Assembly: GCF_001667275.1 (NCBI RefSeq)
Contig: NZ_LZHV01000050.1
Span: 124,001-188,000, forward strand
Length of the DNA stretch: 64,000 bases
From: Mycobacterium sp. ACS4054
GTDB taxonomy: Bacteria; Actinomycetota; Actinomycetes; Mycobacteriales; Mycobacteriaceae
Direction of reading: 5' to 3'
The notes beneath the pieces are model-generated. The model was not told the DNA's origin. It made no database searches and saw only the letters and a list, made by a program, of their open reading frames with translations. Each line of letters begins with the position of its first letter. Within the stretch, counting starts at the first letter, position 1. Positions 16,414 to 25,547 of the stretch are shown in pieces. Both the position numbers and the translations under genes were made by a program.

Positions 16414-18261
16414 CCAGGACCGCAGCGGGCGCAGCAACGCGTTCTTCTTGTAGTAGTGGTCCGCCATGCGCCGCATGATGTTGTCCAGCACGGTGACCGC
16501 ATCGTCGAGGAAGGGGCCCTTGTTCAGCATCACGCACTCGGCCCGTTCGCTCATCGCCGCGTCGCTGATCTCGGCGCGCGACGGAAGGCCGGTCTTGGCA
16601 AGTTGTTCGAGAACCTGCGTCGCCCAGATCACCGGCAGGTGTGCGGCCTCGCACAGCCACAGGATCTCCTCCTGCAACTCGGCCATCCGCTCGTAACCGC
16701 ACTCGACCGCCAGATCCCCCCGGGCGATCATCACCCCAACCCGGGGCCGGCGCATCGCGGTGAGCAACAGCTGCGGCAGGTCTTCGAATGCGCGCCGGGT
16801 TTCGATCTTGAGCACGACGCCCAACCGGTGCCCGTCGAGCCGATCGAGTTCGTCGAGCAATCGCTCGACATCGGCCGGATTGCGAACGAACGACATGTCC
16901 ACCAGATCCGCCAGTTCCACCACGGCGGCGAGGTCGGCGACATCGCGGTCCGTGAGCGCCGATATCGGCAGGTCGGTGTCGGGCATGTTGATGCCCTTCC
17001 CCGCCTTCAGGCGGGCCTCCCCCTGCTCGGGACGGTCGATGCGAACGGTGAGCGCCTCGCGGGCGACCGACACCACCCGGCCGCCGATCTTGCCGTCGTC
17101 GAAGTGGACGGCGTCACCCGGGCGGGCATGGACGAACGCCTCCGCCAGCGTGCATCCGATCCGGGGTTGGCCACCGGTCGGCGCCGGTGAACAGTCGCGG
17201 GTCAATTCCAGCAGGTCTCCGGCGCGCACCGACAGGCTGCGCTCCTTCTCCGGAAGCGGGCCCACTTCCGTTGCGTCGTCGGTGTTTTCGGCGCGCAGCA
17301 CCGTCCCGCTCACCAGGTAGGTCGTCCGCTTGGTGGCGACCACGAATCCGCCCGGGGCGGCCTCCAGGACGAGTCGCCGCCGGGATCCACGGGCGTCCCG
17401 CAGCACCAGCACGTCGCCCGCCCCGCGGTTGGCCAGCCACGGCGCCGGCACCGTAACCACCGCCATCCCGGGTTCGGGTGGGTGCGCCGGCTCCTCGGTC
17501 GACGTCAGCCATCCCCGTGCCGGTGCGACGACCCGGCCGAGATCATCTCGGCGCGGACGCAGCTTCAGCACGCGGGGACCCGGCTCCAGTGGCCCGGTCC
17601 GCAGCTTGGGCCCCGCCAAATCCATCGCCACCAAGCAGGTCGTGCCGGCGCTGGAGGCAGCGTCCCGGACATGGCGGGCCATGGCCCGCCAGGCCCGCAC
17701 GTCGTCGTGGGCGCAGTTGATGCGCGCGATGTTCATCCCCCGCCGCACCAACTCGCGCACCAGCTCCGCGTCGGTCGCGGCCTGCGATGGCAGCGTGACC
17801 ATGATGCGCGTCATGCGATGCGCCGGCCGCGGCCCAAGCAACTCCACCGTGCGTTGCCGCAACATCGTTTGCCCCTGCTCGATCGGCACCGCCGACGGTG
17901 GCGGCGGCTGCCAGTTCCCGTCCGCGATGGCGGCGACGGCCGCACGGACCGCGGCGAGCGTGGCCTGGACATGTGCTTCGCTGCGACCCAACGACGACAG
18001 GCCGAAATCCGCCAGGCTCGCCTGCAATTCGCGTAGGTCGAACTGGCGAATCGCCCAGTAATGCACGAGGTTTCGTGCGCTCGCCCGGTGTTCCGGTGCA
18101 ATGGCCGGAAGCCACGCCGCCCAGGACCGCTCCGCGTCCCGCAGGCTGGTCAGCAGACCGTCGATCTGCTCGAGCAACCCCGCCAGCCGCCGCTTGACAT
18201 CAGCGTCGGCGGATTCCCGGCTGCCGGGGATCGATTGGCCGACCGCACGCTGACCAGACAC
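16351..18261 (-). CDS. Pyruvate-kinase-like protein with N-terminal helical extension
   Basis: 636 residues. About 20-130 is a helix-rich extension of unknown role. The kinase barrel then starts at [10 protein letters not shown] (about 150) and shows [25 protein letters not shown], a B-domain-like insertion, [24 protein letters not shown] (catalytic Lys and metal-binding Glu), [10 protein letters not shown] and ATQVLEQL. It ends soon after this, so the usual allosteric C-terminal domain is missing. GTG at 18261 is chosen for the GGGGAG 7 nt upstream. It could phosphorylate something other than ADP/pyruvate. Its 3' end overlaps the TetR gene. Confidence 0.85.
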   Translation of the reverse strand: MSGQRAVGQSIPGSRESADADVKRRLAGLLEQIDGLLTSLRDAERSWAAWLPAIAPEHRASARNLVHYWAIRQFDLRELQASLADFGLSSLGRSEAHVQATLAAVRAAVAAIADGNWQPPPPSAVPIEQGQTMLRQRTVELLGPRPAHRMTRIMVTLPSQAATDAELVRELVRRGMNIARINCAHDDVRAWRAMARHVRDAASSAGTTCLVAMDLAGPKLRTGPLEPGPRVLKLRPRRDDLGRVVAPARGWLTSTEEPAHPPEPGMAVVTVPAPWLANRGAGDVLVLRDARGSRRRLVLEAAPGGFVVATKRTTYLVSGTVLRAENTDDATEVGPLPEKERSLSVRAGDLLELTRDCSPAPTGGQPRIGCTLAEAFVHARPGDAVHFDDGKIGGRVVSVAREALTVRIDRPEQGEARLKAGKGINMPDTDLPISALTDRDVADLAAVVELADLVDMSFVRNPADVERLLDELDRLDGHRLGVVLKIETRRAFEDLPQLLLTAMRRPRVGVMIARGDLAVECGYERMAELQEEILWLCEAAHLPVIWATQVLEQLAKTGLPSRAEISDAAMSERAECVMLNKGPFLDDAVTVLDNIMRRMADHYYKKNALLRPLRSWSASAGQGVDDEPGRELGSAS

Positions 18262-18276
18262 GGAAGCTCCCCATTC

Positions 18277-18294
18277 TGTGGCCTCACGGCCACA
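18277..18294. promoter_or_regulatory. Perfect inverted repeat upstream of the pyruvate-kinase-like gene
   Basis: TGTGGCC-TCAC-GGCCACA, 7-bp arms with a 4-bp loop, 16 nt before the GTG start of the 18261 gene and beside its GGGGAG ribosome-binding site. It could be an operator or an mRNA hairpin limiting ribosome access. No regulator can be named. Confidence 0.45.
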
Positions 18295-18388
18295 CAGTGT
18301 TAACGTCGGCGTAACGCGAATCACCAAGGCACACAGGAAGTTACCGGCGCGACGGGCATCACGACAGGGACATTGGTCCCCAATACGG

Positions 18389-18985
18389 CTACCGCCGCGG
18401 CTGTCCGATCGTCACCGCGGCCAGGCCCTCGCTCACGCGCTCCGGCAGGGATCCCCCGTGGCTGAGCCAATCGTCGAGGGCGATGCGCACGGTCGCCATG
18501 GCCAGCGCACCGATCAGGCGCGGCCTGGGGTCCTGGGGCGCCAGTCGCGGCAACCGCGGCGCGATGAGCTCGGCGATCGCCAGCTCGTAGCGCACATAGA
18601 TGTGCAGCGTCCACGCGTCCAATGTCTCGGAAGACCTTGTCAGGGTGGCCAATTCGCGAACCTGGTCCTCGATGTCGGCGAACCCGCCGGCCAGGTCCCC
18701 GAATGCGCCGACGACCGCATCGGTGGCGCTCAGGTCTTTGGGCTGGGCCGCCAGGGCGGCGGTGATGCGGTTGAGCCAGTGGACGGTCATGCCCTCGGCG
18801 ACGGCGTCTTCCTTGGAATTGAAATAGCGGAAGAAGGTGGCCCGCCCGATGTCAGCCGCGTCGGCGATACGGTCCACCGTCGTGCCGGCCAGCCCGCGCT
18901 CGCCGACCAGCTGAGCGGCGGCGGCGGCGATGCGCTGGCGCATCGCCGTGCGCTTCCGCTCGGCCAACGACGTCGTAACAGCCAT
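18389..18985 (-). CDS. TetR-family regulator
   Basis: 198 residues. The helix-turn-helix (IAAAAAQLVGERGLAGTTVDRIADAADIGRATFFRYFNSKEDAV, about 20-63) is standard. The C-terminal domain is helical with a TetR_C-like LDAWTLHIYVRYELAIAEL. It diverges from the DUF1214-sulfotransferase operon, and two palindromes lie in the 60-nt gap. It probably represses both directions. The ligand is unknown. Confidence 0.88.
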   Translation of the reverse strand: MAVTTSLAERKRTAMRQRIAAAAAQLVGERGLAGTTVDRIADAADIGRATFFRYFNSKEDAVAEGMTVHWLNRITAALAAQPKDLSATDAVVGAFGDLAGGFADIEDQVRELATLTRSSETLDAWTLHIYVRYELAIAELIAPRLPRLAPQDPRPRLIGALAMATVRIALDDWLSHGGSLPERVSEGLAAVTIGQPRR

Positions 18986-19020
18986 TCCCCACCCTTTTCC
19001 ACGAATCGACCCCTAAAGCG

Positions 19021-19052
19021 TAAGACATAGTCTTAGCATGAGACGATGTCTC
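19021..19052. promoter_or_regulatory. Paired TetR operators, one covering the start codon
   Basis: TAAGAC-ATA-GTCTTA (19021-19035) and GAGAC-GAT-GTCTC (19040-19052) are two perfect palindromes sharing the AGAC-NNN-GTCT half-site pattern, with centres 18 bp apart. The second includes the ATG (19046) of the DUF1214 gene. They sit in the divergent gap between this TetR gene and the rightward operon, so they are the best candidates for its binding sites. Confidence 0.7.
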
Positions 19053-20143
19053 AAGACCCCGGTTCGTCCACTCAGGTGGCCCCCAACGCGCGGGCCGCGT
19101 GGCAGTTCTTCCAGCAGATGGTCGCGGACGTCACCAAGATCGTGGCCGAGGACGCCGAGTCCGAGCGGGAACTGCTCGAGGGGCTGCGCCTGATCGCGCG
19201 CGTCTCCTCCCTCTGCGCGCAGATGTCGGTGGAGGCCGACCCCGAGCGGCCCTCCTTCTTCGATATGTGTTCGGAGAACCGCATGATCGGCGGTCCGAAT
19301 CCGGACGGCAACTACTACCTGGCGATGATCCGGGGCGACCGCGGCTACCGGATCACCGGCTCGCGGGGCAGCAGCGCCTACCTCGGGCTGCAGATCCTGG
19401 CCGGAACCGGACTCACGCCGCGCCGCATGGCGGGCTACGTCAGCGACGTCGATTTGCCCCTGCGCGCAGGCGAATTCGCGCTCGTGCTATCGGCCGACGA
19501 ACCCGCCGACCTCGCCGGCGCGCAATGGGTGAAGATTCCCGACGACGCCTCGTCGGTGGTGGTCCGCGAGTACATCGGTGATCGCGCGCGCGAACAGCTC
19601 GCCACGCTGTGCATCGAGGCGCTCGACGCCGGCCCGCTGACGCCGCTGACCGACGGCGAGCTGGCCGACCAGTTCACCGCGATGGCCTGGTCCCTGATGA
19701 AGCTGGCCACGCTGCACCGCACCATCAAGCCCGAACTGCTCGATACGCCGAACACACTGCTCACGGCGGAGGCCGCCAACCTCGGCGCCGCCGACACCAC
19801 CCCCGACAACCTGTACATGATCGGGACCTACCGGCTCGAAGCCGACGAGGCCCTGCTGCTCGACATCGCGCCCCCCGACACCCGCTACTGGAACGTCACG
19901 CTGGAGAACATCTGGCACGAATGCCTGGAACCCCGCGCCCGGCACAGCTCGGTGACCAACCGCGGCGTGACCCCCGATGCCGACGGCCGCGTTCGAATCG
20001 CGATCTCCGCCAAGGATTTCGGCGTCGGCCACTGGCTGGACACCGGCGGACGCCACCGCGGCTTCGTCACCCTGCGCTGGCTCGACAACCCCAGCCCGCC
20101 AGACGTGGCGGTTTCGGTGCGCCGATGTGAGGAGCCGGCATGA
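19046..20143 (+). CDS. DUF1214 domain protein
   Basis: 365 residues, no signal peptide. The C-terminal part carries the DUF1214 signature region (DNLYMIGTYRLEADEALLLDIAPPDTRYWNVTLENIWHECLE). The N-terminal ~200 residues look like the associated DUF1254-like half (GNYYLAMIRGDRGYRITGSRG). No catalytic motif is recognised. Its stop overlaps the sulfotransferase ATG (ATGA at 20140-20143), so the two are co-translated. Shared operator control with the TetR at 18389 is likely. Confidence 0.85.
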   Translation: MSQDPGSSTQVAPNARAAWQFFQQMVADVTKIVAEDAESERELLEGLRLIARVSSLCAQMSVEADPERPSFFDMCSENRMIGGPNPDGNYYLAMIRGDRGYRITGSRGSSAYLGLQILAGTGLTPRRMAGYVSDVDLPLRAGEFALVLSADEPADLAGAQWVKIPDDASSVVVREYIGDRAREQLATLCIEALDAGPLTPLTDGELADQFTAMAWSLMKLATLHRTIKPELLDTPNTLLTAEAANLGAADTTPDNLYMIGTYRLEADEALLLDIAPPDTRYWNVTLENIWHECLEPRARHSSVTNRGVTPDADGRVRIAISAKDFGVGHWLDTGGRHRGFVTLRWLDNPSPPDVAVSVRRCEEPA

Positions 20144-21312
20144 CGCTGCAGGACCGATTCGCCCCCGAACGGCTGGTCGCCGCCGCCTGCGAGGAGGTGG
20201 GCAGCGACGACTTCGGCGCCGAGGGCTGGCGGCCGGGACTGCACCGCCTCACCGACGGGCTGATCAACGACGCGCGGCTGTCGGACATCGGCGTGGAGGT
20301 CGCCCACCTCGACATCATGCGCGCGCTGAAGAATCGTTTGGGCGTGATCGCCTGGCGCAAGCAACATCCCGAAATCGCCACCAAACCGATTGCGGCGCCG
20401 ATATTCATCGTCGGCCAGCCGCGCACCGGGACCACCATCCTCTATGACCTGCTCGCCCAGGACCCAGAGCTGCGCGCCCCGCTCACGTGGGAGGTCGACG
20501 AGCCGTGCCCGGTGCCGCAGCCGGAGACTTACCACGACGACCCGCGCATCGCGCAGGCCCAGGCCAGCATCGACCTGTCCGAACAGATCATGCCGGGGTT
20601 CCTCGCATTTCATCCGATGGGCGCCCTCGTCGGCCAGGAGTGCGTCCGCATCACCGCCGGCGAGTTCGTCAGCATGATCTTCACCGTGCAGTACCGCCTG
20701 CCCAGCTACTACCGCTGGCTGCTCTACGAGGCGGACCACGCGGGCGCCTACCGTTACCATCGAATCTTCCTGCAGCACTTGCAATCCGGCGTGCCGGGCC
20801 AGTGGCTGCTGAAATCTCCGGCGCACCTGTGGCAGCTCGACACGCTGCTGGCCGAGTACCCGGACGCGTTGATCGTGCAGACCCACCGCGACCCGCTCAA
20901 CGTCATCTCGTCGATCGCCGCCCTGACCCACCACCTGCGCCAGATGTGCAGCGACGAGTCCAGCATCGCCGAGTGCGCGGCCCAGTCCTACGAGGAGATC
21001 GTCGTCGGCCTGGAGCGCGAGATGGCCCTGCGCGAGAGCGGGGCGGTGCCGGCGGACCGCGTGATCGACGTGCAATACAGCGACTTCATCAACGATCCGT
21101 GGACCACGATCAAGGACATCTACCAACGGCTGGACCGCGACCTGCGCCCCGATGCCGAGCAGAAGATGCGCGCGTTCCTCGCGGCCCATCCCGGTGACGG
21201 CGGCCGCGGCCGCTACACCTGGTCCGACACCCGGCTGCGGGAGGGCGAGGTGCGGGAGCGGGTGCGCGCCTACCAGGACCGCTACGCGGTCCCCACCGAG
21301 ACGCTGCGCTGA
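20140..21312 (+). CDS. Sulfotransferase family protein
   Basis: 390 residues. The 5'-phosphosulfate loop is clear (FIVGQPRTGTTIL, about 87-99), and the later 3'-phosphate region is at QTHRDPLNVISSIAAL. This indicates transfer of sulfate from PAPS to a hydroxyl group of a lipid or small molecule, though many mycobacterial members have no known substrate. It overlaps the DUF1214 gene by 4 nt. No membrane segment seen. Confidence 0.88.
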   Translation: MTLQDRFAPERLVAAACEEVGSDDFGAEGWRPGLHRLTDGLINDARLSDIGVEVAHLDIMRALKNRLGVIAWRKQHPEIATKPIAAPIFIVGQPRTGTTILYDLLAQDPELRAPLTWEVDEPCPVPQPETYHDDPRIAQAQASIDLSEQIMPGFLAFHPMGALVGQECVRITAGEFVSMIFTVQYRLPSYYRWLLYEADHAGAYRYHRIFLQHLQSGVPGQWLLKSPAHLWQLDTLLAEYPDALIVQTHRDPLNVISSIAALTHHLRQMCSDESSIAECAAQSYEEIVVGLEREMALRESGAVPADRVIDVQYSDFINDPWTTIKDIYQRLDRDLRPDAEQKMRAFLAAHPGDGGRGRYTWSDTRLREGEVRERVRAYQDRYAVPTETLR

Positions 21313-21390
21313 CCGCGGCGCCGTCGAACATCGTTGCGGCGCTTGGGGTCTGCGACCGAGTAGGATCGCCTCAACGCGACAGGAGCGGCC

Positions 21391-22479
21391 ATGGACGAAG
21401 ACTGCCTGAAGCTCACCACCTATCTGGCCGAGCGGCGTCGAACCGACGACGGCTTCGTCTCCGACGTGCTGCTCGACCTCTACGCGCGGCACCGCATCGC
21501 CTGCGGCGTGGTGCTGCGCGGCATCGGCGGCTTCGGCTCCGGGCGGCACCTGCGAACCGACGAATCACTGACCTTGTCAGAGGATCCACCCGTCGCGATC
21601 GTGGCCGTCGACACCCGGGCGAAGATCGAGGCCTTGCTGGACCCGGTGCTCGCCATCAAGCAGCGCGGCCTGGTCACGTTGGAGCGGGCCCGGCTATTCC
21701 GCGGGGACGGGGCCGTCCCGGGGCCGCCGGAGCTCCCCGACGAATTGCGCGAATCCGTCAAGTTGACCGTCTACGTCGGCCGCAAGGAACGGGTCAACGG
21801 CGCCCCCGCGTATGTCGCCGTCTGCGACCTGTTGCATCGCCGCCGGATAGCCGGTGCGTCGGTCCTGCTGGCGGTGGACGGCGTCACGGACGGGCGGCGG
21901 CACCGCGCCCGCTTCTTCGGCCGCAACGCCAACGTGCCGATGATGATCGTCGCCGTCGGCTCGGGCGAGCGCATCGGCGGCGTGCTGCCGGAACTGGCGG
22001 GGCTGCTCCGGCGCCCCATGTTCACGCTCGAGCGGGTGCGCGTGTGCAAACGCGACGGCGAACTCCTGGAACGGCCGCACGCCCTGCCCGGGGTCGACGA
22101 ACGCGGTTTGCCGCTGTTTCAGAAGTTGACCGTCTACACGTCGGAGTCGGCGCTGCACGGCGGGGTGCCGATTCACCGCGCGATCGTGCGGCGGCTCCGT
22201 CAGCGCGACGCGCCCGACGGGGCGACGGTGGTGCGGGGTATCTGGGGTTACCACGGGGACCATCAACCGCACGGTGACAAGTGGTTCTCGCTACGCCGCC
22301 GCGTCCCCGTGGTCACGATCGTCGTCGACACCCCGTCCAACGTCGCCGAATCCTTCGCCGTGATAGACGAATTGACCCGCGACGACGGGCTGGTGACCAG
22401 CGAGATGGTGCCGGCGGTGGTGTCGGACGACCACGACGCCGGCGACGGGCCGCCGCGGATGGCCGACCACCGCTACTAG
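21391..22479 (+). CDS. Triple-DUF190 protein
   Basis: 362 residues formed by three tandem DUF190 domains (about 4-108, 120-225, 240-345). The repeats can be read directly: each opens KLTTY, KLTVY or KLTVY and closes [20 protein letters not shown] or [10 protein letters not shown]. Single DUF190 proteins are about 100 residues with a PII-like ferredoxin fold and are thought to sense small ligands; some are linked to fluoride export. A natural trimer fused in one chain would fit PII-like trimers (inference). An AGGAG lies 7 nt before ATG 21391. Its end overlaps the convergent aldolase by 4 nt. Confidence 0.85.
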   Translation: MDEDCLKLTTYLAERRRTDDGFVSDVLLDLYARHRIACGVVLRGIGGFGSGRHLRTDESLTLSEDPPVAIVAVDTRAKIEALLDPVLAIKQRGLVTLERARLFRGDGAVPGPPELPDELRESVKLTVYVGRKERVNGAPAYVAVCDLLHRRRIAGASVLLAVDGVTDGRRHRARFFGRNANVPMMIVAVGSGERIGGVLPELAGLLRRPMFTLERVRVCKRDGELLERPHALPGVDERGLPLFQKLTVYTSESALHGGVPIHRAIVRRLRQRDAPDGATVVRGIWGYHGDHQPHGDKWFSLRRRVPVVTIVVDTPSNVAESFAVIDELTRDDGLVTSEMVPAVVSDDHDAGDGPPRMADHRY

Positions 22480-23369
22480 CCGGCGACCGACGCGTCGTAG
22501 ATCGACTGGATCGCCTTGTCCAGCGTGGCGTTGAACTGCTCGTCGGACTGGTCGACCGTGAGCCCCTCGGTGAGCGCGCGGCTGAAGCTGGCGATCAGGC
22601 TCGTGTTCTTCGCCAGCAGCTCGTTGGCTTCCTCGCGGGAGTAGCCGCCGGACAGGGCCACCACGCGCATCACCTTCGGGTGCTCGATCAGCGGGCGGTA
22701 GAAGTTGACCTCACTGGGCAGGCTCAGCTTGAGCATCACGCGCTGACCCTCGGGCACGTTCTCGAGCTGCTTGGTGATCTCGTCGCGCAGGATGGCCTCG
22801 GCCTCGGCCTTGTCCGAGATCGAGATGGTGACCTCGGGCTCGATGATGGGCACCAGGCCGTGCGAGAGCACCTGGTGGGCCAGCTCGAATTGCTGGGCGA
22901 CCACGGCGGCGATGCCCTCGGCGTTCGCGCCGCCGATCACCGACCGTTCCTTGGTGCCGAAGACGCCCTTGCTCACGGCGCGCTCCAGCAACTCGTCCAG
23001 TCCCGGGATCGGCTTCATCAGTTGCACGTCGTCGGACGCCTCGGCCAGGCCCTTGTCGATCTTGAGAATGGGCACCACGCCCTTGGTCTCCCACAGGTAG
23101 GTGGTCGACGGCTTGCCCTCGATCTCGCGGTCCATGGTCTGCTCGAAGAGGATGGCGGCCAGCACCCGGTCCCCGGTGAACGCCGGCGACGTGATGATCC
23201 TCGATCGCATCTGGTGAATGAGGTCGAACATCTCCTCTTCGGAGGAGTACGCGTCGTCCTCGATGCCGTAGAGGCGCAACGCCTTCGGCGTCGAGCCGCC
23301 GCTTTGGTCGAGTGCCGCGATGAATCCCTTCCCCGACGTCATCCGGTCCGCCTGCTTCTCGTTCGGCAT
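22476..23369 (-). CDS. Class I fructose-bisphosphate aldolase
   Basis: 297 residues. Cleaves fructose-1,6-bisphosphate to glyceraldehyde-3-phosphate and dihydroxyacetone phosphate through a Schiff base. Family hallmarks: [19 protein letters not shown] near the N-terminus, [37 protein letters not shown] and [10 protein letters not shown] with the probable Schiff-base lysine. Mycobacterial core glycolysis normally uses a class II enzyme encoded elsewhere, so this one is likely supplementary. A strong GGAGTGGAGGA precedes the ATG. Confidence 0.93.
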   Translation of the reverse strand: MPNEKQADRMTSGKGFIAALDQSGGSTPKALRLYGIEDDAYSSEEEMFDLIHQMRSRIITSPAFTGDRVLAAILFEQTMDREIEGKPSTTYLWETKGVVPILKIDKGLAEASDDVQLMKPIPGLDELLERAVSKGVFGTKERSVIGGANAEGIAAVVAQQFELAHQVLSHGLVPIIEPEVTISISDKAEAEAILRDEITKQLENVPEGQRVMLKLSLPSEVNFYRPLIEHPKVMRVVALSGGYSREEANELLAKNTSLIASFSRALTEGLTVDQSDEQFNATLDKAIQSIYDASVAG

Positions 23370-23485
23370 GGACGTCCTCCACTCCCTCGTGGTCCCGTGC
23401 GGTCACGGCGCCTACGGTGCTGCGCACCCCTGAAACGATCGTGCCGATCATATTCGGCCGGTCAGAGCCCCGGGGAGGCCGGTCG

Positions 23486-24064
23486 TCACACCTCGGCTTG
23501 GTCCGACCGCGGGGAGGCGGGCCTGGCGCGCCACAGCGCCATGCGGTCAAGGAGCCCGTCGCGCAGAACCAGCGTGTGAAAGAGCACGGCGCACATGTGC
23601 GCGGTGAACGTCAGGAACAGCAGGAAGGCGAAGGCGCCGTGGCACTCGCGCAGCACCGCGAAGACGTCTATGCGGTGCGGGGCGATGCCGGGCAGCCGCA
23701 GCGGACCGATCAGCGTGACCGGGAACCGCGCGGCCGACAGCATGGCCCAGCCGGTGAGGGGTTGCACCAGCAGCAGGGCGTAGAGCAGGTATTCGGACCA
23801 CGTCGCGACGCGGCGTTCGGCGCGGCCCATCGTGGCGAGAAACGGCGGCGGCCGGTGGGTGAGCCGGTTCGCCAGCCGCACCACGGCGAATACCAGGATC
23901 AGCACGCCGAGCGGCCGGTGAACGGCCAGCAGCAGCGGGTAGTAGCTGAGCGCCGCGACCATGGTGGCGCCGATGAGCAGTTGCGCGATCACCATCGGCG
24001 CCATCAGCCAGTGCAGCAGCCGGGACGGCAGCGCGAACCGGGCCGCGGCGGGCCTTTCCTTCAC
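23486..24064 (-). CDS. Cytochrome b561-type membrane protein
   Basis: 192 residues with four membrane segments (about 14-33, 41-64, 88-108, 143-164). Histidines near the helix ends (LLHWLMAP, LLAVHRPLGV, RECHGAF, FTAHMCAVLFHTL) are placed for two b-type hemes. GTG at 24064 overlaps the stop of the catalase-like gene (GTGA), so the pair is co-translated. It probably passes electrons from the quinone pool to the exported heme partner. Confidence 0.85.
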   Translation of the reverse strand: MKERPAAARFALPSRLLHWLMAPMVIAQLLIGATMVAALSYYPLLLAVHRPLGVLILVFAVVRLANRLTHRPPPFLATMGRAERRVATWSEYLLYALLLVQPLTGWAMLSAARFPVTLIGPLRLPGIAPHRIDVFAVLRECHGAFAFLLFLTFTAHMCAVLFHTLVLRDGLLDRMALWRARPASPRSDQAEV

Positions 24065-25188
24065 CGCAGCACCCGTGAGACGTCGACTTCGCTGGGCGTT
24101 TTCGGCTCCTCGGCGCGGCGGGTGAACGAACGGGCGTAGACCGCCGACCTCGCGGCGAGCAACGGGTCGTCGGAGGCGGCGATGCCGTCGGGCAGGACCA
24201 GCGGGTCGAAGTTGATATCGCGGGCGTTGCCGGGCGCCTCGGTCTGCACGGCCGTGATGGTGATGGTGCCGGCGTCGACGGTGCGCCGCGCCGCCGGCCA
24301 GGGTTTCGTGGCGTCGTGGGTCGGATCGCCCGGCTCGCCGATGGTGAGCAGCAGCCGCCAGCTCAGCGGTCGCAGCGCGAGCGCGCGGATGAGGTCGTCG
24401 AACAGGTAGTCCTTGCCCGGGGACGGCGCCGGCACCCCTGGCGCTTGCTGCGGGACGGCCGCCCAGCGCACCGGGACGGTCGCTCCGGCGCCGTTGGTGA
24501 ATCGGAAGGCGTTCAGCCCGTAAAAGGCGCTGTCGGCGAACCCCGCGGTGGGCGGGGCCTGCTTGATGAGCTTCATGGCCGCGACGGTCTCGGGATGGCG
24601 GTCGAGGAATGCGGCCATCTTCTCCGGGTCGGGCTTGCCTGTCTCGGGCACGGGCCGGGACGCGAGCAGCCGGTCGTAGAACCCCTGGGGCGTGCTGTCG
24701 GGGAAGACGGGGATGTTGATCATCGCCGTGCGCCATTGCTGGCCGTCGGGGCCCTGGAAGAGCAGGCCGAGGCCCCGCACCGTGGCGGCCGCGTCCGCCT
24801 GATCCGGTAGACCGCCCGACAGGGAGAACCGGCCGATCACCGGCACGGTTCCCGCTCCGAAGACCGCCGCCCGGCAGACCGCCGCCCCCGCCCCGCTGCT
24901 GGCGAACGTCCCGACCGCGCTGAGCCCCTTCGCGTGATTCCGGCGAAAACCGTCGTGACGTCCGTAGACGTGTTCGAAGCGGTCGGCGAACCGGGGTGGC
25001 GTCAACGCGCCCGGCCGCAGCCAGCCACCGGCGTAGGCGAACCCGCCCACGTCCACCGCGGCTATGCCTGCCACGGCTCCCATGCCCAGCAATGCGCGCC
25101 GCCGCGTCAGCGCGTCGGCGAGGGGCCGCGTGGGCTCGAGGTCGCCGGGCTGATCGCCCTGTTCGCCACCGCCGTCACCGGGCTCCAC
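24061..25188 (-). CDS. Exported catalase-family peroxidase
   Basis: About 375 residues. The N-terminal region carries a twin-arginine-like signal (LTRRRALLGMGAVAGIAAV), then the mature catalase-like fold. The heme-pocket segment reads YGRHDGFRRNHAKGLSAVGTFASS, and FADSAFYGLNAFRFTN and RDINFDPLVLPDG follow. It is shorter than true catalases, like the SrpA-type catalase-related peroxidases. GTG 25188 is chosen because GAAGG lies about 9 nt upstream; GTGs at 25194 and 25197 are possible. It is paired with a cytochrome b561, suggesting periplasmic peroxide reduction (inference). Confidence 0.82.
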   Translation of the reverse strand: MEPGDGGGEQGDQPGDLEPTRPLADALTRRRALLGMGAVAGIAAVDVGGFAYAGGWLRPGALTPPRFADRFEHVYGRHDGFRRNHAKGLSAVGTFASSGAGAAVCRAAVFGAGTVPVIGRFSLSGGLPDQADAAATVRGLGLLFQGPDGQQWRTAMINIPVFPDSTPQGFYDRLLASRPVPETGKPDPEKMAAFLDRHPETVAAMKLIKQAPPTAGFADSAFYGLNAFRFTNGAGATVPVRWAAVPQQAPGVPAPSPGKDYLFDDLIRALALRPLSWRLLLTIGEPGDPTHDATKPWPAARRTVDAGTITITAVQTEAPGNARDINFDPLVLPDGIAASDDPLLAARSAVYARSFTRRAEEPKTPSEVDVSRVLR

Positions 25189-25343
25189 GAGCACCACCCT
25201 TCGGCGTTTCTGCAGGCCAGGGGGCCTGGGCTGGACCGGAATCCGGTGGAGGTAATTCACGCACGGGCCGACGCCCGGCGCAACTTCTGCGGTGAGGGTC
25301 GCACACAATCACAGGACGTCGCCGCGCGCCGATTCGTTCACTC

Positions 25344-25368
25344 GTTTTGGGTGTGGTTCCCCGGGTGT
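25344..25368 (+). promoter_or_regulatory. Possible SigF-type promoter
   Basis: GTTT at 25344-25347 and GGGTGT at 25363-25368, spacing 15, close to the mycobacterial SigF pattern GGTTT-N15-17-GGGTAT. It points towards the STAS/RsbW pair. It lies about 180 nt upstream of the ATG, so a long leader would result. Confidence 0.3.
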
Positions 25369-25511
25369 CATACCATCGAATAAACAACTTGCGGCTGCAT
25401 CTGTAGCTGGCACGCAGATCGTCGGGGTGTGTCTCCTCCGACGGGCAAGCGATTTCCGCGGGGTTGAACAAGCAGCCCCCGGCTTGGCAGCGGCTGTTTT
25501 GAGAGCTAGCA

Positions 25512-25528
25512 GTCTCCCAACGGGAGAC
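25512..25528. promoter_or_regulatory. Inverted repeat before the STAS gene
   Basis: GTCTCCC-AAC-GGGAGAC, 7-bp arms with a 3-nt loop, 19 nt before ATG 25548. It may be an operator or a hairpin in the leader RNA. Confidence 0.4.
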
Positions 25529-25547
25529 CGATTGTGAGTGATAGACC

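Larger units (their letters stand above)
25189..25547. other. Divergent control region between catalase and STAS operons
   Basis: 359 nt without a credible gene. It should hold the promoters of both units. It contains a SigF-like motif (25344-25368) and a hairpin (25512-25528), annotated separately. Nothing else was recognised. Confidence 0.5.
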
